DNA of 64,000 nucleotides from the NCBI GenBank assembly GCA_013396635.1, contig WBMW01004826.1, positions 231,546 through 295,545 of the forward strand. Reading direction: 5' to 3'. A model generated the notes under the pieces. The model made no database searches and was not told the origin of the DNA. It saw only the letters and a list, made by a program, of their open reading frames with translations. Origin of the DNA: Penelope pileata. Taxonomy: Eukaryota > Chordata > Aves > Galliformes > Cracidae. Positions 51,635 to 61,558 of this stretch are shown here, one piece after another. Position 1 is the stretch's first letter. Every line of letters starts with the position of its first letter. The position numbers were made by a program, and so were the translations under genes.

Positions 51635-54600
51635 GAAAACTTTGAATTGACCTTTAAGAATGTTAACACCAATATAAAGATCCTTACTGTCTAAATCCCT
51701 TTGCAAACCATAATTGTAGATCTCTTTGATATTCTTGAATGAAACTTGGGTATTTCTTAACAGTCGAACGCCCTCAGGCTTCTGATTTACACCAACTTTG
51801 CCAGAAACAAAGGAGGTTCTGCTTCATGTATTATTTACTTCAGCCATTTAAATTAAATTGGCTTTTGCTGTAACTCCTTAATCATGTTCACCACGGAAAA
51901 GTAAGTTGTCTTGATTTCATCCTGCAATGCACATCGTTAGAGAAGTGGGTGTGATGTTACCACTCTTGGGCTGCTTTTTCTGCTTAAATGTGCCTAAATG
52001 TTGCTTAAGTGGCAACTTAGGAGTTGTAGGAGGGGGAGTGCAAAATAGAAATCGCCGCTAATATATTCCAAAATTTATTTAAAAGATTTATTTCTAGAAA
52101 GGAATCAGATAGTATTACTGTGTTTGCAATTAAGTCTTTTAAACAAAGCATGTGTGCCACAGAACACCAAAATATGGGTTAATGATGAGGAAAGTCAGTG
52201 TGAATTATTGACCTTTGTGAATTAGTGAATAAATGCAGCTGCAATAAAGAAAGCTCATATAGTTATTACTCAAAATATTTAGTACTCATAGATGAGTGTA
52301 ATTTAACCTTAATTATTTATGCTAATACATCATAATATCCTAGTAAATGTGCTGCACTGTGTTTCTAGGAAGAAATGAAGTCCATAGAATGGGAGCACTG
52401 TACGACGTTATGGTTTTTGTCTGAGCTCAGGTTACAGCCCATGCACATCGTTAGCATTTTCAATGAATTTTGCAGGAAACCCCAATACATACCAATTCAG
52501 TGTTAAAAAACAGGAAGCCACGAAGCTTTGCAATGATGGAATGCTTCGTGTTACACTTCAGCTACTTTGGATGCATTATGGTTGCTGTTTGCTTGGTAAG
52601 GTAGATCATGTATGGCTTAGATTTTAATAGCAGCTGCATCGGTCTAAGCACAGTTTGTAAGCCTCGTGCTAGTTAATTATAAAACCAATTTATTACTTTC
52701 AATGATGTTGATAATCCTAACAGAATTAAAACTGCAAAACAATTCAAAGCAGTCCTTCGGACATAAAGTCTGATCAAGGAAACTTCCAAATGTAACATGC
52801 AAATTTCAAAATAGCCTGCTTATAAAGAACACTTGAAATTGTTAAGGAAAATTAGAAATACTACAAAGTCAGCTCTGTTTCTTAGAAGAAGAAATGCCAT
52901 TACATATGATTGTTCTATGCCTGGTGATTCATGGGCCCGCTTGTATACGTGCTCTGTGATATATGAATTATTTAGTAAGAAAAATCACAATAATTTTGTT
53001 GTTACTCAAGAATTTATAGGTTGACAGAACAATTATGCAGACCCTGAAGCTGCTCTGGTACAGCAACATCATTAGTGATACACAGCCATTTTTGCTCAGT
53101 CCAGCTGGTCTAGTTTGCGTTGTAATTTTTCAGTAATTTTGCATCATATCTAGTCCTTAAATAATATTAATTTTATTATGCATAAAATATGCCTGTACTC
53201 TATTTTAAACTATATGTTCATAATTTCAAGCGAGAGCTTTAGACATCAAGTTCATGGCTTTGGGTTTTTTTTTCAACTCAAGATGAATTTACGGTGAGAA
53301 AGTTCGAAGAGATGTTTGAGGCCAGATTCTGCTCCCATGGAATTGAAAATAAGATGAATTTATGTCCTGATTTTCGGTTCACAAGCAGCCCTTTGCCTCT
53401 TAGCAGCACTGATTTGTGTCTGCAGAGTGTGCAGAGGGGTTCTGCCTGTTTAAGCCCATGGAAAATGAATGCAAAGGGCAGTGAGAAGGCCCGGAAGGAA
53501 GGCAGCTGGTTTTCTGTAGGTTTTGAGAGCAGGCTGTAAGGGATCTTCATCTACACTCGTAGTTATCAAGCTGATACACTTGGGTGATTCTCTCCTGGGA
53601 GATGCAGTTTCAGAGAAGCAAGATGTATTTAGAAAGACTGGACACTTGACCTACTTTTTTCATGAGCCTGAGGGAATTCTGCTTGCTGCTCTCGCTGGGG
53701 ATCTGAAGCTGTGGGAAGGAAAAAGTGAATTTCACCGTGTTCTTTTTAGTGACATAGAAAGTTGTGTGTTAATCTTCTTTTCTTAAAAAAAAATAATATA
53801 AAAAAAATGCTACTAAAGCAATGTCCAGGTGCCATTTTCTTTAGGAAATGAAGAGCTTATCCTGGAAACTGGTACAGGGAACAGTCAGAGGTGATAAATC
53901 GAATTAGCAACCAAGAACTGGCATTTGGGTTCTGCTTCCTCTGAGTCTGTTTAATATAACGTATGCATTTCATGGAATATAGTACAGTGGTGATAATACA
54001 CTATTCCAAACTTTTCAACTTTATTTAATAGTTGAAATGTTGCATAACTTTTAGCAGGTGTTGTTAACAAACGTCGGCTATTTAGCGTGTTACCTGCTAA
54101 GCTGGCATCATTCCCCTGCCTTCACCTTCACTGACATTTACAATGGGGGTATTGCAAGGGTCAGTGCAAAAACAGCACGTTGTGTGCGTAGGTGAAGTGC
54201 AGAGAGGACGAGGTGAGCTCTGAGCACTGCATTTTTCATCTGCATTTTCCTGGTTCACTCCAGAGATTCAGCTCGTGCATCCCTCCACCAATGCCAAGGG
54301 AAACAGGGAGAGTGAGCCTGCTGGACACACAGCTCTTTGAACAGCAATATGCAAGGACAGGGCCAGGAGAGGCAGCCCCTTCTTTCCCTCCCCTTCTTTC
54401 TATGGAGTTTTGCTAGCAGGACTTGAAACTTCGTTATGTCTGTGGTAGGGAAAATGAGTGTATTAGATAACTTCTTTTGCACTGGGAATTAGAGAGGGGA
54501 AAGAAGTAATAACTTATTTCCTACTTTTTGAGGGCCTTGCAAATTACCATGATAACCACGTTGCAGGGAAGCAGTGGGGTACAGCATTATTTCCATACCA

Positions 54601-56687
54601 CTCACCGCTGCTCCTCTGAGATCCTGCAGCACGGCAAAGCTAGCAATTTTAGTATTCTTCTGCATCAGCATTCTGCTTTGCCTTGAAAACAAAACTGTAT
54701 TTTCTTTAGGTGGCCATCTCCAGCTCTCCTCTGTCCTCTCCAGCAGCTGTGGAAAGCAGCAGAGAGCAGCAGCAGACTGCTCTGAGACAACTGCTCCTGT
54801 AGCACACCGCCAGCCCGCGAGCCTCTGGCACTGAGGGAGGATGTTTCCCCCATGCAAATAAAAACAGAATTTATGGGAGTCACGGGCTTCGTGATCCTCC
54901 TGTAATTAAAGAACTGATACGGTGTTCCTGTGCAGATTTGGAATGTTATGTCATTGTGGGTAGACGAGATATGTAATTATAAAATAGGAAATTCATGCAC
55001 ATCTCTTGCTGACAGCATGTCATCTAGGTTTAGTGGAGAAAACCACACTGCTTCACTGTTTTCTCCTGTGGCTTTCTGGGATTCTTGAACTTCTTGTGGC
55101 AGAAACTTTTAAAGAAGAGATTTTTCGGGCAAATGCTGAACTTTAAGAATATTTTATGATATGTTAAAAAAAAAACCCTGTCTTGCTACACAAATTTCCC
55201 CCCAGCATTGAGGAAACATACAAAATAGGTTTCTGTTCTCGTAGAAATTCTGGAGAGTGATCAAATTTAAATATTTGTTTCAAATGTTGGTGCAGTTAGA
55301 ATGGGAATTTCTTAGGAAATATGGCTTTTAAAGAAATACCCGAAAAAACAATCCTGTATCCAGAAGCACGTGCTTGATGCACTTTATTTCCTAAGATATA
55401 AAAAACCTTGAAGTTTGATTACAGCTGCATCAACACAAATCAGAATGGGGGATTAAGGTTATGATTAGCCCTGGAAAAGCTACATAATATTTATGCAAAT
55501 TTGGCAAATTGAGTTGGTTTTCCCCACAGTCTTGTAAATGAAAAAGACATTTCAGAAAAATTGTGGTTCTATAGAAATTCTATGATTTTGTATCCTATTC
55601 TTTAAAATTTAATAGAAAATGAATCTGATCGAAATGAACCTGATTGAAAGGTGTACAGGGACCGCAGGTAAAAAGCTCATTTTGAGCAGAAAGAAATCCG
55701 TGTGGGCAGCACCAATTCCTTCGATATTTAAGAGCTGGGGCTCTATTAATTTCTAGCGTAGGAACTAAATTATAAAGTTACTGAATACAGAGAGAATTTA
55801 TCTATGCTAATGCCCATTGAAATTTTTTTTTTTCCCTAAAGCTCGGTGTAGAATTCTGATGTGAGGAAGCCTGAAGATGTCTCAGGAATTAAATCAAATG
55901 TACCTTCCATTTTTTACCCCTCTAAATTGATAACGTAAGTCAAACAGCCCAGTTTGTCATACATGATAATGTGAGAGATTGTGATAAAACGTACAGATCA
56001 ATAGCTTACAATTGAGATTAATGCTCTTCTCCCACTGAACCGAGCAGGAAAGCTTTGTGCCACTGAGCTGTGCAGAGCAGAGCCCTCTCCTGCCTTCCAC
56101 CAGACAAAAAGCTTTTTTAAAACAATATATATATATTTAATTATGGTTTGTGGTGGTTGTAGGGAGGTTGCCGTCCATGGCACACGGTTGCTGTGCTAAT
56201 AACATCTCTGTTCTTTGCTGCTGCTGAGGAAGGTGGGCTTCATCAGGGACTTTATCAAGGACTTTATCAGCTTTGTCAGGGACTGCTAAAGGCGTGACAG
56301 TGCGGCTGTGGGGGACGCAGCGCTGAGCACAGCGCGGTGCCCTTGGACCCGCCTGGACCCGCCGCTTTGCTTTGGGACCCGCAGCGCTCTGGGGCTGCCC
56401 TGCAGTGGTGATGGGGTGCAGGGAGCGGCCTGGCCAAGCTCTGCAGTAGAGCTGCATTTGGATTTTATCTCTTGGGATGGGAATCTCAGTTTAAGTGATC
56501 TGAGAGTGGAAACCCCATGAGCTTTTGTGGAAGATCTGCCATGTGAGGAGCCTTCGTAACTCTACATTTTGAAGACCAGCATCACCAGACATCTTCCACA
56601 CTTTTTTACATATTTAACCCAGAATCCCCAATCTGTCCAAAGTGCCCTTTCAACACCGATTTTCCTGTTACAAACAAAAAACATATA

Positions 56688-57022
56688 GAGGGATAAAACC
56701 ATTCAGAGCAATGCCACTGGCCGCCTCCCCCACAGCGTGGCACCGCCTACTCCAACATGGCACCTCCCACAACATGGCGCCGCCTCCCCTCCCTCCGCCT
56801 CGCTCCTCCTCTTTTTTTTTTCTTCCCCTTTCTCTNGAGGGATAAAACCATTCAGAGCAATGCCACTGGCCGCCTCCCCCACAACATGGCGCCTCCCCCC
56901 AACATGGCGCCTCCCCCACAGCGTGGCACCGCCTACTCCAACATGGCACCTCCCACAACATGGCGCCGCCTCCCCTCCCTCCGCCTCGCTCCTCCTCTTT
57001 TTTTTTTCTTCCCCTTTCTCTC
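56688..57022 (+). repeat. Tandem duplication around an N, upstream of MAP2K5
   Basis: A block starting GAGGGATAAAACCATTCAGA occurs at 56688 and again at 56837, immediately after the N at 56836. Copy 1 (56688-56835) and copy 2 (56837 to about 57022) are nearly identical, ending in the same pyrimidine tract and TTCTCT. Copy 2 carries extra short units (AACATGGCGCCTCCCC) near its start. The N at the junction suggests that assembly overlap was not collapsed. Confidence 0.9.
56754..56967 (+). promoter_or_regulatory. Cluster of six AACATGGC motifs (YY1-like)
   Basis: AACATGGC occurs at 56754, 56771, 56883, 56901, 56940 and 56957, followed by GCC, ACC or GCG. The motif resembles the YY1 consensus AANATGGC. 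Two copies are in the first duplicate block and four in the second, so the true number depends on whether the duplication is real. Confidence 0.5.
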
Positions 57023-57127
57023 CCGTTTTGGTTCCGGAGCGCCGGGGCGGCCGGGAGTCCTTCCTGCAGGCGGGGAGGGGCGGAGGCGGCGCGGCCCCAG
57101 CCCAGCCCCGCCGCGGCCCGGCGCAGC

Positions 57128-57133
57128 ATGTGA
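57128..57133 (+). promoter_or_regulatory. MAP2K5: AUG-UGA start-stop upstream of MAP2K5 start
   Basis: The sequence ATGTGA is an upstream start codon directly followed by a stop, 16 bases before the MAP2K5 ATG and in a different frame. If transcribed, it is a minimal uORF that could lower initiation at Met1 and favour Met12. Confidence 0.5.
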
Positions 57134-57149
57134 GCCCGGCGGGGCGGGG

Positions 57150-57284
57150 ATGCTCTGGCTGCTCTGCGGCCCCTCCCGCGCCATGGAGGGCCAGGTGCTG
57201 GTCATCCGCATCAGGATCCCCGACGGCGGGGCCGTGGACTGGACCGTGCACTCGGCGCCTCAGCTGCTCTTCAGGGACGTGCTG
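57150..57284 (+). CDS. MAP2K5: MAP2K5 coding exon 1
   Basis: ATG at 57150, donor GTGAGT at 57285, 45 codons. The start was chosen because MLW-L--GP---ME matches the human N terminus. The frame stays open upstream, through a single N, but that upstream peptide has no resemblance to MEK5. Confidence 0.93.
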
Positions 57285-60200
57285 GTGAGTCCCGGGGATA
57301 ACGGCCTCGTCGGGCCGCGGGAGCGCGGGTGTCGGGGAGGTTGGAAGAGCTGTGCCTCGGCCACGAGAGCTGCCCCAGCACCGCGCTGGGTTTTGGTGCT
57401 GCTCTCCTTCGCGTCCCCTCTGCCCCGAGGGTTCTCTGAAGGCTCTCTGGAGCTCCTCCATCCCCTCGCTGCGGTCCCTCTGCGCCGACTGCAAAGGCTG
57501 CAGGAATGGCTTTGCTTTGGTTTTTTGTCATCAGCCTCATCGCTGGAGCTGTGTGGGCCTCGCTGGAGCTGTGTGCTCTGTTGGTCAAGTGGGACATGAG
57601 CTGCTTGGGGAACTGGAATCAGGGCTTGTAGATGGGGATGTGATTAGTGGGCTGACAGCTGGACCTGGGGCTCTTAGAGGTCCCTTCCAGCCTTAACAAC
57701 CCCGTGATGTGCTTGGCCTGGGGCAGCAGGAGGTGTGTCTGGCGCTGGGGACACGTTCAGGCTGTGACACGGCCCTCAGGCCCCGTCACACACCTGAGGC
57801 TCTGTGGTTGCTCTGTAGCTCTTAGGTCGAGGCTCTGTAGCTCCCTCAGGTTGAGGTCTGCGTGGCTGTCAGAGCTGAAGAAGCTTCAGGAAGAGCCCTC
57901 AGCACCTGAAGTGCTTCTGAGAGCCTCCGTCGATGGACACACGGACCTGGAGCTGCCCCTAATGTCACCCATGCTGGCAGTGGTCTCCAGCCACGTGGAG
58001 GTGATGCTTCCTGAGAGCGGTGGCCATGGCAAGTGTGGAAGAAACGAACAGGTCAGGGAGGATGTGTCAGGCAGATGTTCAGCTCAAAGCATCCCTGGGC
58101 AGGGAGGACTCCTGTCACTGCCTGTTCATTTGGAGAGGCAATTACGTAGGGGATCTGTCACCAAGTGTGTGTGACAAATCAGTGCTGAGGGACTGTACTG
58201 TGCTGGGGGCCATGCAGAGTGTTCTTCCTCCTGCGGGATGGGCAGCTCTGTGGTCAGGGAGCTTCAGGTTGATTTACACACATCATCCACGCTCAGAAGC
58301 CAAGAACTGGCCACCCTGTCCACAGCAGGGGTTGGGAATGGGTGACCTTTAAGGTCCCTCCCAACCTAAGCCATTCCGTGCAGTGCAGGTGGGGGTGATG
58401 AAGGCAGCGCTGCTCCTGTTCTGCACCGCTGCTGAGGTCACTGAGAAGCAGGAGGCTTCTGTGCTCGTGAGCAAGCTGAGCTTCCTGTCTGCAACCAGTG
58501 GGCTGCTCCTGGGTTGGAACATCCCAGGGAAAGGGAATGGGCTTCTGCTCCAGGTCTCCTCTGAGTCAGGGGTGATGATTCTCAGCTGTCAGAGCTGCCC
58601 GCTGCTGGGCACTGCGGGCAGCAGCAATGTCCTGACAGCAGGCGATGACGTGTCACTGTCAGGGGACATCTCGGGTGTGGGTGAGGAGGGCAGCAGTGGC
58701 ACAAACCCGAGTTTGTCGGCCAAAGGCACAGAGCCCCAGGAGCCCCTTTTTTCTCTGCTCTTTGGGGCTGGGGCAGCTGCACAGTGACTCTGTTCCTCCT
58801 CCTTTTAAGGCACGTCCCATGTCTGCTTTGTGTTGAGAGAGCCCCTTTGAGAACAGCAAGATTATTATTACTTGTTTTTAAAGCAAGATTTTTGTTAATT
58901 TAGCGTCTTTGAATTATGAACAGCCTTGCAAATACGAATGCATCCGGCCTTGCAGCCCTTTGGGCTGGTGTGTAAGGTTATTCCCAGATTCGTTTTTTCT
59001 TTTTTCAGAGAAGCAGCTGTGCTGCAGTCACCAAACACTGTCTGCAGCCAGAGAGTAACCTCTCGGTACCTGCAGGGTTGGAGTCCAGCAGTCTGATGCT
59101 CAGTGCACTGGATGACCTATTTATTTAAAATTTTCAGCTGCTGTGGTTCTGTCTCCTGGAGGAGCTTTTGCAGGTACGAAAGCTTGCAGCGTGTGCAATA
59201 CAAACCTGCGAGCCCCGTGCCTGCAGGTGGGTGCTGCCCAGCCCGGATGCGTTGGGGTTGCAGGCATTTGCTGATTGCTTTCCTGAAGTGGGTGCTGAGA
59301 GCTTCGTAACATCCCTTTAAACACATTCTGTGTGTCTCAGCTTTGCAGACCCGTGAGTTACCAGTGAACAGGTTTATTTTCAAGGCCCTGCTAAATGAAT
59401 TACAATGAGCTGCTTTTTTTCGGCGCGCTGTCTGGGTTCGTTTGCCCTGGCTGTCAGCAGAGCGTTGAAGCACTCGGTGTTAATTCGGGATAACTTCACA
59501 GTGTCACGCTGAGACCAGACCAACTCTGACTGCTGGGAGAACGAGGCCCATAGGCTCGGTGTCAGGGCTGCTGTTCAAGGCAGTGTGTTCACATTCCCTG
59601 CTCCCTCACCCGAGATCAGTGCTGCACAGCTCTTCTGGATTTGACGGAATTCCTTTTCGGCTGCCCCTGCCCTGCTGTTTCTCTGCTTGTCAGAGGTGGA
59701 ACAGAAACTGTCACACGTGAGCCCCTTTGAACAGTGTTTTATTCCTGGTGATCTCTGCTGTGATCGTAGCAGAACACTGCTCACAATCTGTTGAAATTTC
59801 GAGTAATCCTTTAAGCCTGGGTCACCGTGCGGTCTGCTGGGTGCTGGAGCTTGGAAGTGTCGGTAGGGGAAGATGCTGCAGTGCTTCCCCTCCTCACACG
59901 CCCTGCGAGGCTGCTTTTAGCTCAGTGCATGGATTCAGTCAAGAACTGGAAGCTGAGCACACCTCTCAGCTGCGCTTTGCAGGCATCCCAGAACTGGGCT
60001 GCTTTTCAGATTCCAGCTTTTCGGTCCATGTGATGCCATTCTCCCCGTGCTCCCACACGAGCGTTTTACAAGTGGCTTAAACCTAATGCAATTAACGCGT
60101 GTTTGCTGAGGAATTTTCAGTGTTTAACTAAATAGATTTAGAAATAATTAGTTACCAGCGCAGCCTCCTGGTTAGGCAGGACTGCAGTTCCCCCCTGGGG

Positions 60201-61558
60201 ATGTGGGGTGCAGCTCCTCTGGCTTTTGGCAGTGCCCACGGAGCTGTCGAACCACGGAGAGCCATTGAAATGGAAGAGTTTGGGTTCACATGGCAGCGTT
60301 TGGGATTGCTTGGTGGTTGCATCGATTGCCAGTCTGTGTTGCTAGAATCGTTAGCTAAGCTGTGCTGCACAGCTTTTGTCTTTTTGCACGAAATTAATAG
60401 TTGGGATTACTGTTCATTTATTTCAGCGTCTGAAATGGAGAGAAGGGAGAAAGTTTTTAGAAATATTATTTGCTTCAGTTAGCTCTGTGGAAACCTTCAT
60501 CGCTTCTCGTTATATTAATTGTGTCTCTCGAACGTTGCACAGAATGTTTAATTTCCTGCGTTCAGATGAAGAATCTAGAGAAACCAGAAGTGTCAGCACG
60601 ATGATCGCTGAGGCTTTGACACGGGGAGTGCTTAGCACCCCGAGATGCTCGCAGCGCACGTACCACAATAAATATTTTTGCGCATTAATTTCTAATCACT
60701 TTGTGACGCTGTCAGCGGAGAGAGTGCCTGACATGAGGAAGCAGGCAGCAGGAAGGAGAAAACCATGCTGTGCATTTCTGCCGTGCCCTGACATGACATA
60801 TTGCAGCCGCGCCGAGCTGACAGCAGCACGTACACTGGGAGGCCGGGATGACTTAAATCCCAGAAAATTCCGCTGAATTTTGAGTAAGTGCTGTGGGTAA
60901 AGACTTAGGAGAAGGAAAAAACTAAATAAAAAAGCAGTTCTCCTGATCTAAGTTGAGCTGTGCAGGAAGGGTTTGTGTTTGATCCAAGCCGGAGCTCCGG
61001 CCGTCCCCGCGATGCTGCTGAGCTGTTTTTTATCTGGAGGTCACCTTGCAGGAGCAGGCTGCTCACTGGGACACGGACAGCTCTCCTCCCAGGGACCAGG
61101 GTGATGCAGGAGGACCGAGGCAGAAGAACTGCTTTCTCACTCACAAAGCTATTCATAAACCTCTGTTTTTATGACAGCCATGAGTTAGATGTACATTTTT
61201 CCATCACCCACGGGTAAAAATCGATCCTTTAAACTGCAACAACAGGCAGCGCCGATTTGTTTGCAATTATGATTGAGTTATTTAAAAAGAAAAAAGGTAT
61301 TCCTGGAGGTGACATGGACAGGAGGGAGGATGGCACAGCGGTTTGTATTGATCTGTGTTGCATGCTGCCAAGTTGATGATTTTGGGGCGGTGGTGAGGGG
61401 CAGGACTTCAGCCTCCTGCCTGCAGCTGGGGAGCAGTTACGGTGATTTACTCTGGAGCAGCCCAGGCGTTGCCCCTTGGCTACACAGCTCATTCCTCTTT
61501 CTGTTTCAGGATGTCATCGGTCAAGTTTTGCCAGATGCGACGACGACAGCGTTTGAGT
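57150..61558 (+). CDS. MAP2K5: MAP2K5 (MEK5) 5' end, coding exons 1 and 2
   Basis: The coding parts are 57150-57284 and 61510-61558; phase 0 at intron 1 and phase 1 at the right end. They encode the first 61 residues of the dual-specificity kinase MEK5, which activates ERK5 (MAPK7) downstream of MEKK2/MEKK3. The peptide MLWLLCGPSRAMEGQVLVIR then IRIPDGGAVDWTVHSAPQLL, FRDVL and DVIGQVLPDATTTAFE matches the human N terminus closely (448 residues in human, from memory). Residues from about 18 begin the PB1 domain that pairs with MEKK2/3; its acidic OPCA segment would be in exon 3, beyond 64000. No exon 3 was found before the window ends. Met1 and Met12 are both in frame, and Met12 has the stronger Kozak context (GCGCCATGG). 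Exon 1 sits in a CpG island. Confidence 0.94.
57640..57712 (+). repeat. CR1 LINE 3' fragment
   Basis: The stretch with AGCTGGACCTGGGGCTCTTA followed by GAGGTCCCTTCCAGCCTTAA resembles the avian CR1 3' end, which reads about CTTAGAGGTCNNTTCCAACCTTAA before its short terminal repeats. It lies in MAP2K5 intron 1 in sense orientation; the 5' limit is uncertain. Confidence 0.75.
58318..58386 (+). repeat. CR1 LINE 3' fragment
   Basis: The sequence GACCTTTAAGGTCCCTCCCA followed by ACCTAAGCCATTCCGTG is a clear CR1 3' end. It is a second copy in MAP2K5 intron 1, sense orientation, separated by non-repeat DNA from the copy at 57.6 kb. Confidence 0.85.
61510..61558 (+). CDS. MAP2K5: MAP2K5 coding exon 2
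   Basis: The acceptor is TTTCTGTTTCAG at 61509 and the donor is GTAAGT at 61559; 49 bp. It encodes DVIGQVLPDATTTAFE plus the first base of the next codon (T, expected Tyr). It continues exon 1 in phase 0 within the PB1 domain. Confidence 0.94.

Larger units (their letters stand above)
47434..56687. other. C15orf61 3' UTR and intergenic region before MAP2K5
   Basis: 9.3 kb without a recognised gene, RNA or confident repeat apart from the A run at 51619. The first several hundred bases are probably C15orf61 3' UTR. Open frames here are short and lack family resemblance. Confidence 0.6.
57020..57340. promoter_or_regulatory. MAP2K5: CpG island at MAP2K5 exon 1
   Basis: Dense CG dinucleotides begin just after the pyrimidine tract at about 56990-57022 and run through exon 1 into intron 1. 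An ETS-like CCGGA core is at about 57035. No TATA box is seen. This is the likely 5' UTR and core promoter. Confidence 0.75.
57285..61509. other. MAP2K5: MAP2K5 intron 1
   Basis: 4.2 kb, GC-rich at its left end, with the two CR1 3' fragments. Several open frames of 110-170 codons reflect GC content and CR1 content rather than genes. Confidence 0.75.

Noticed and set aside
56703..57599. Long open frames (about 260-280 codons) on both strands across the MAP2K5 5' region
   Set aside because: They arise from GC-rich, stop-poor, duplicated DNA and read through an N. Only the part from 57150 on the plus strand matches MEK5.
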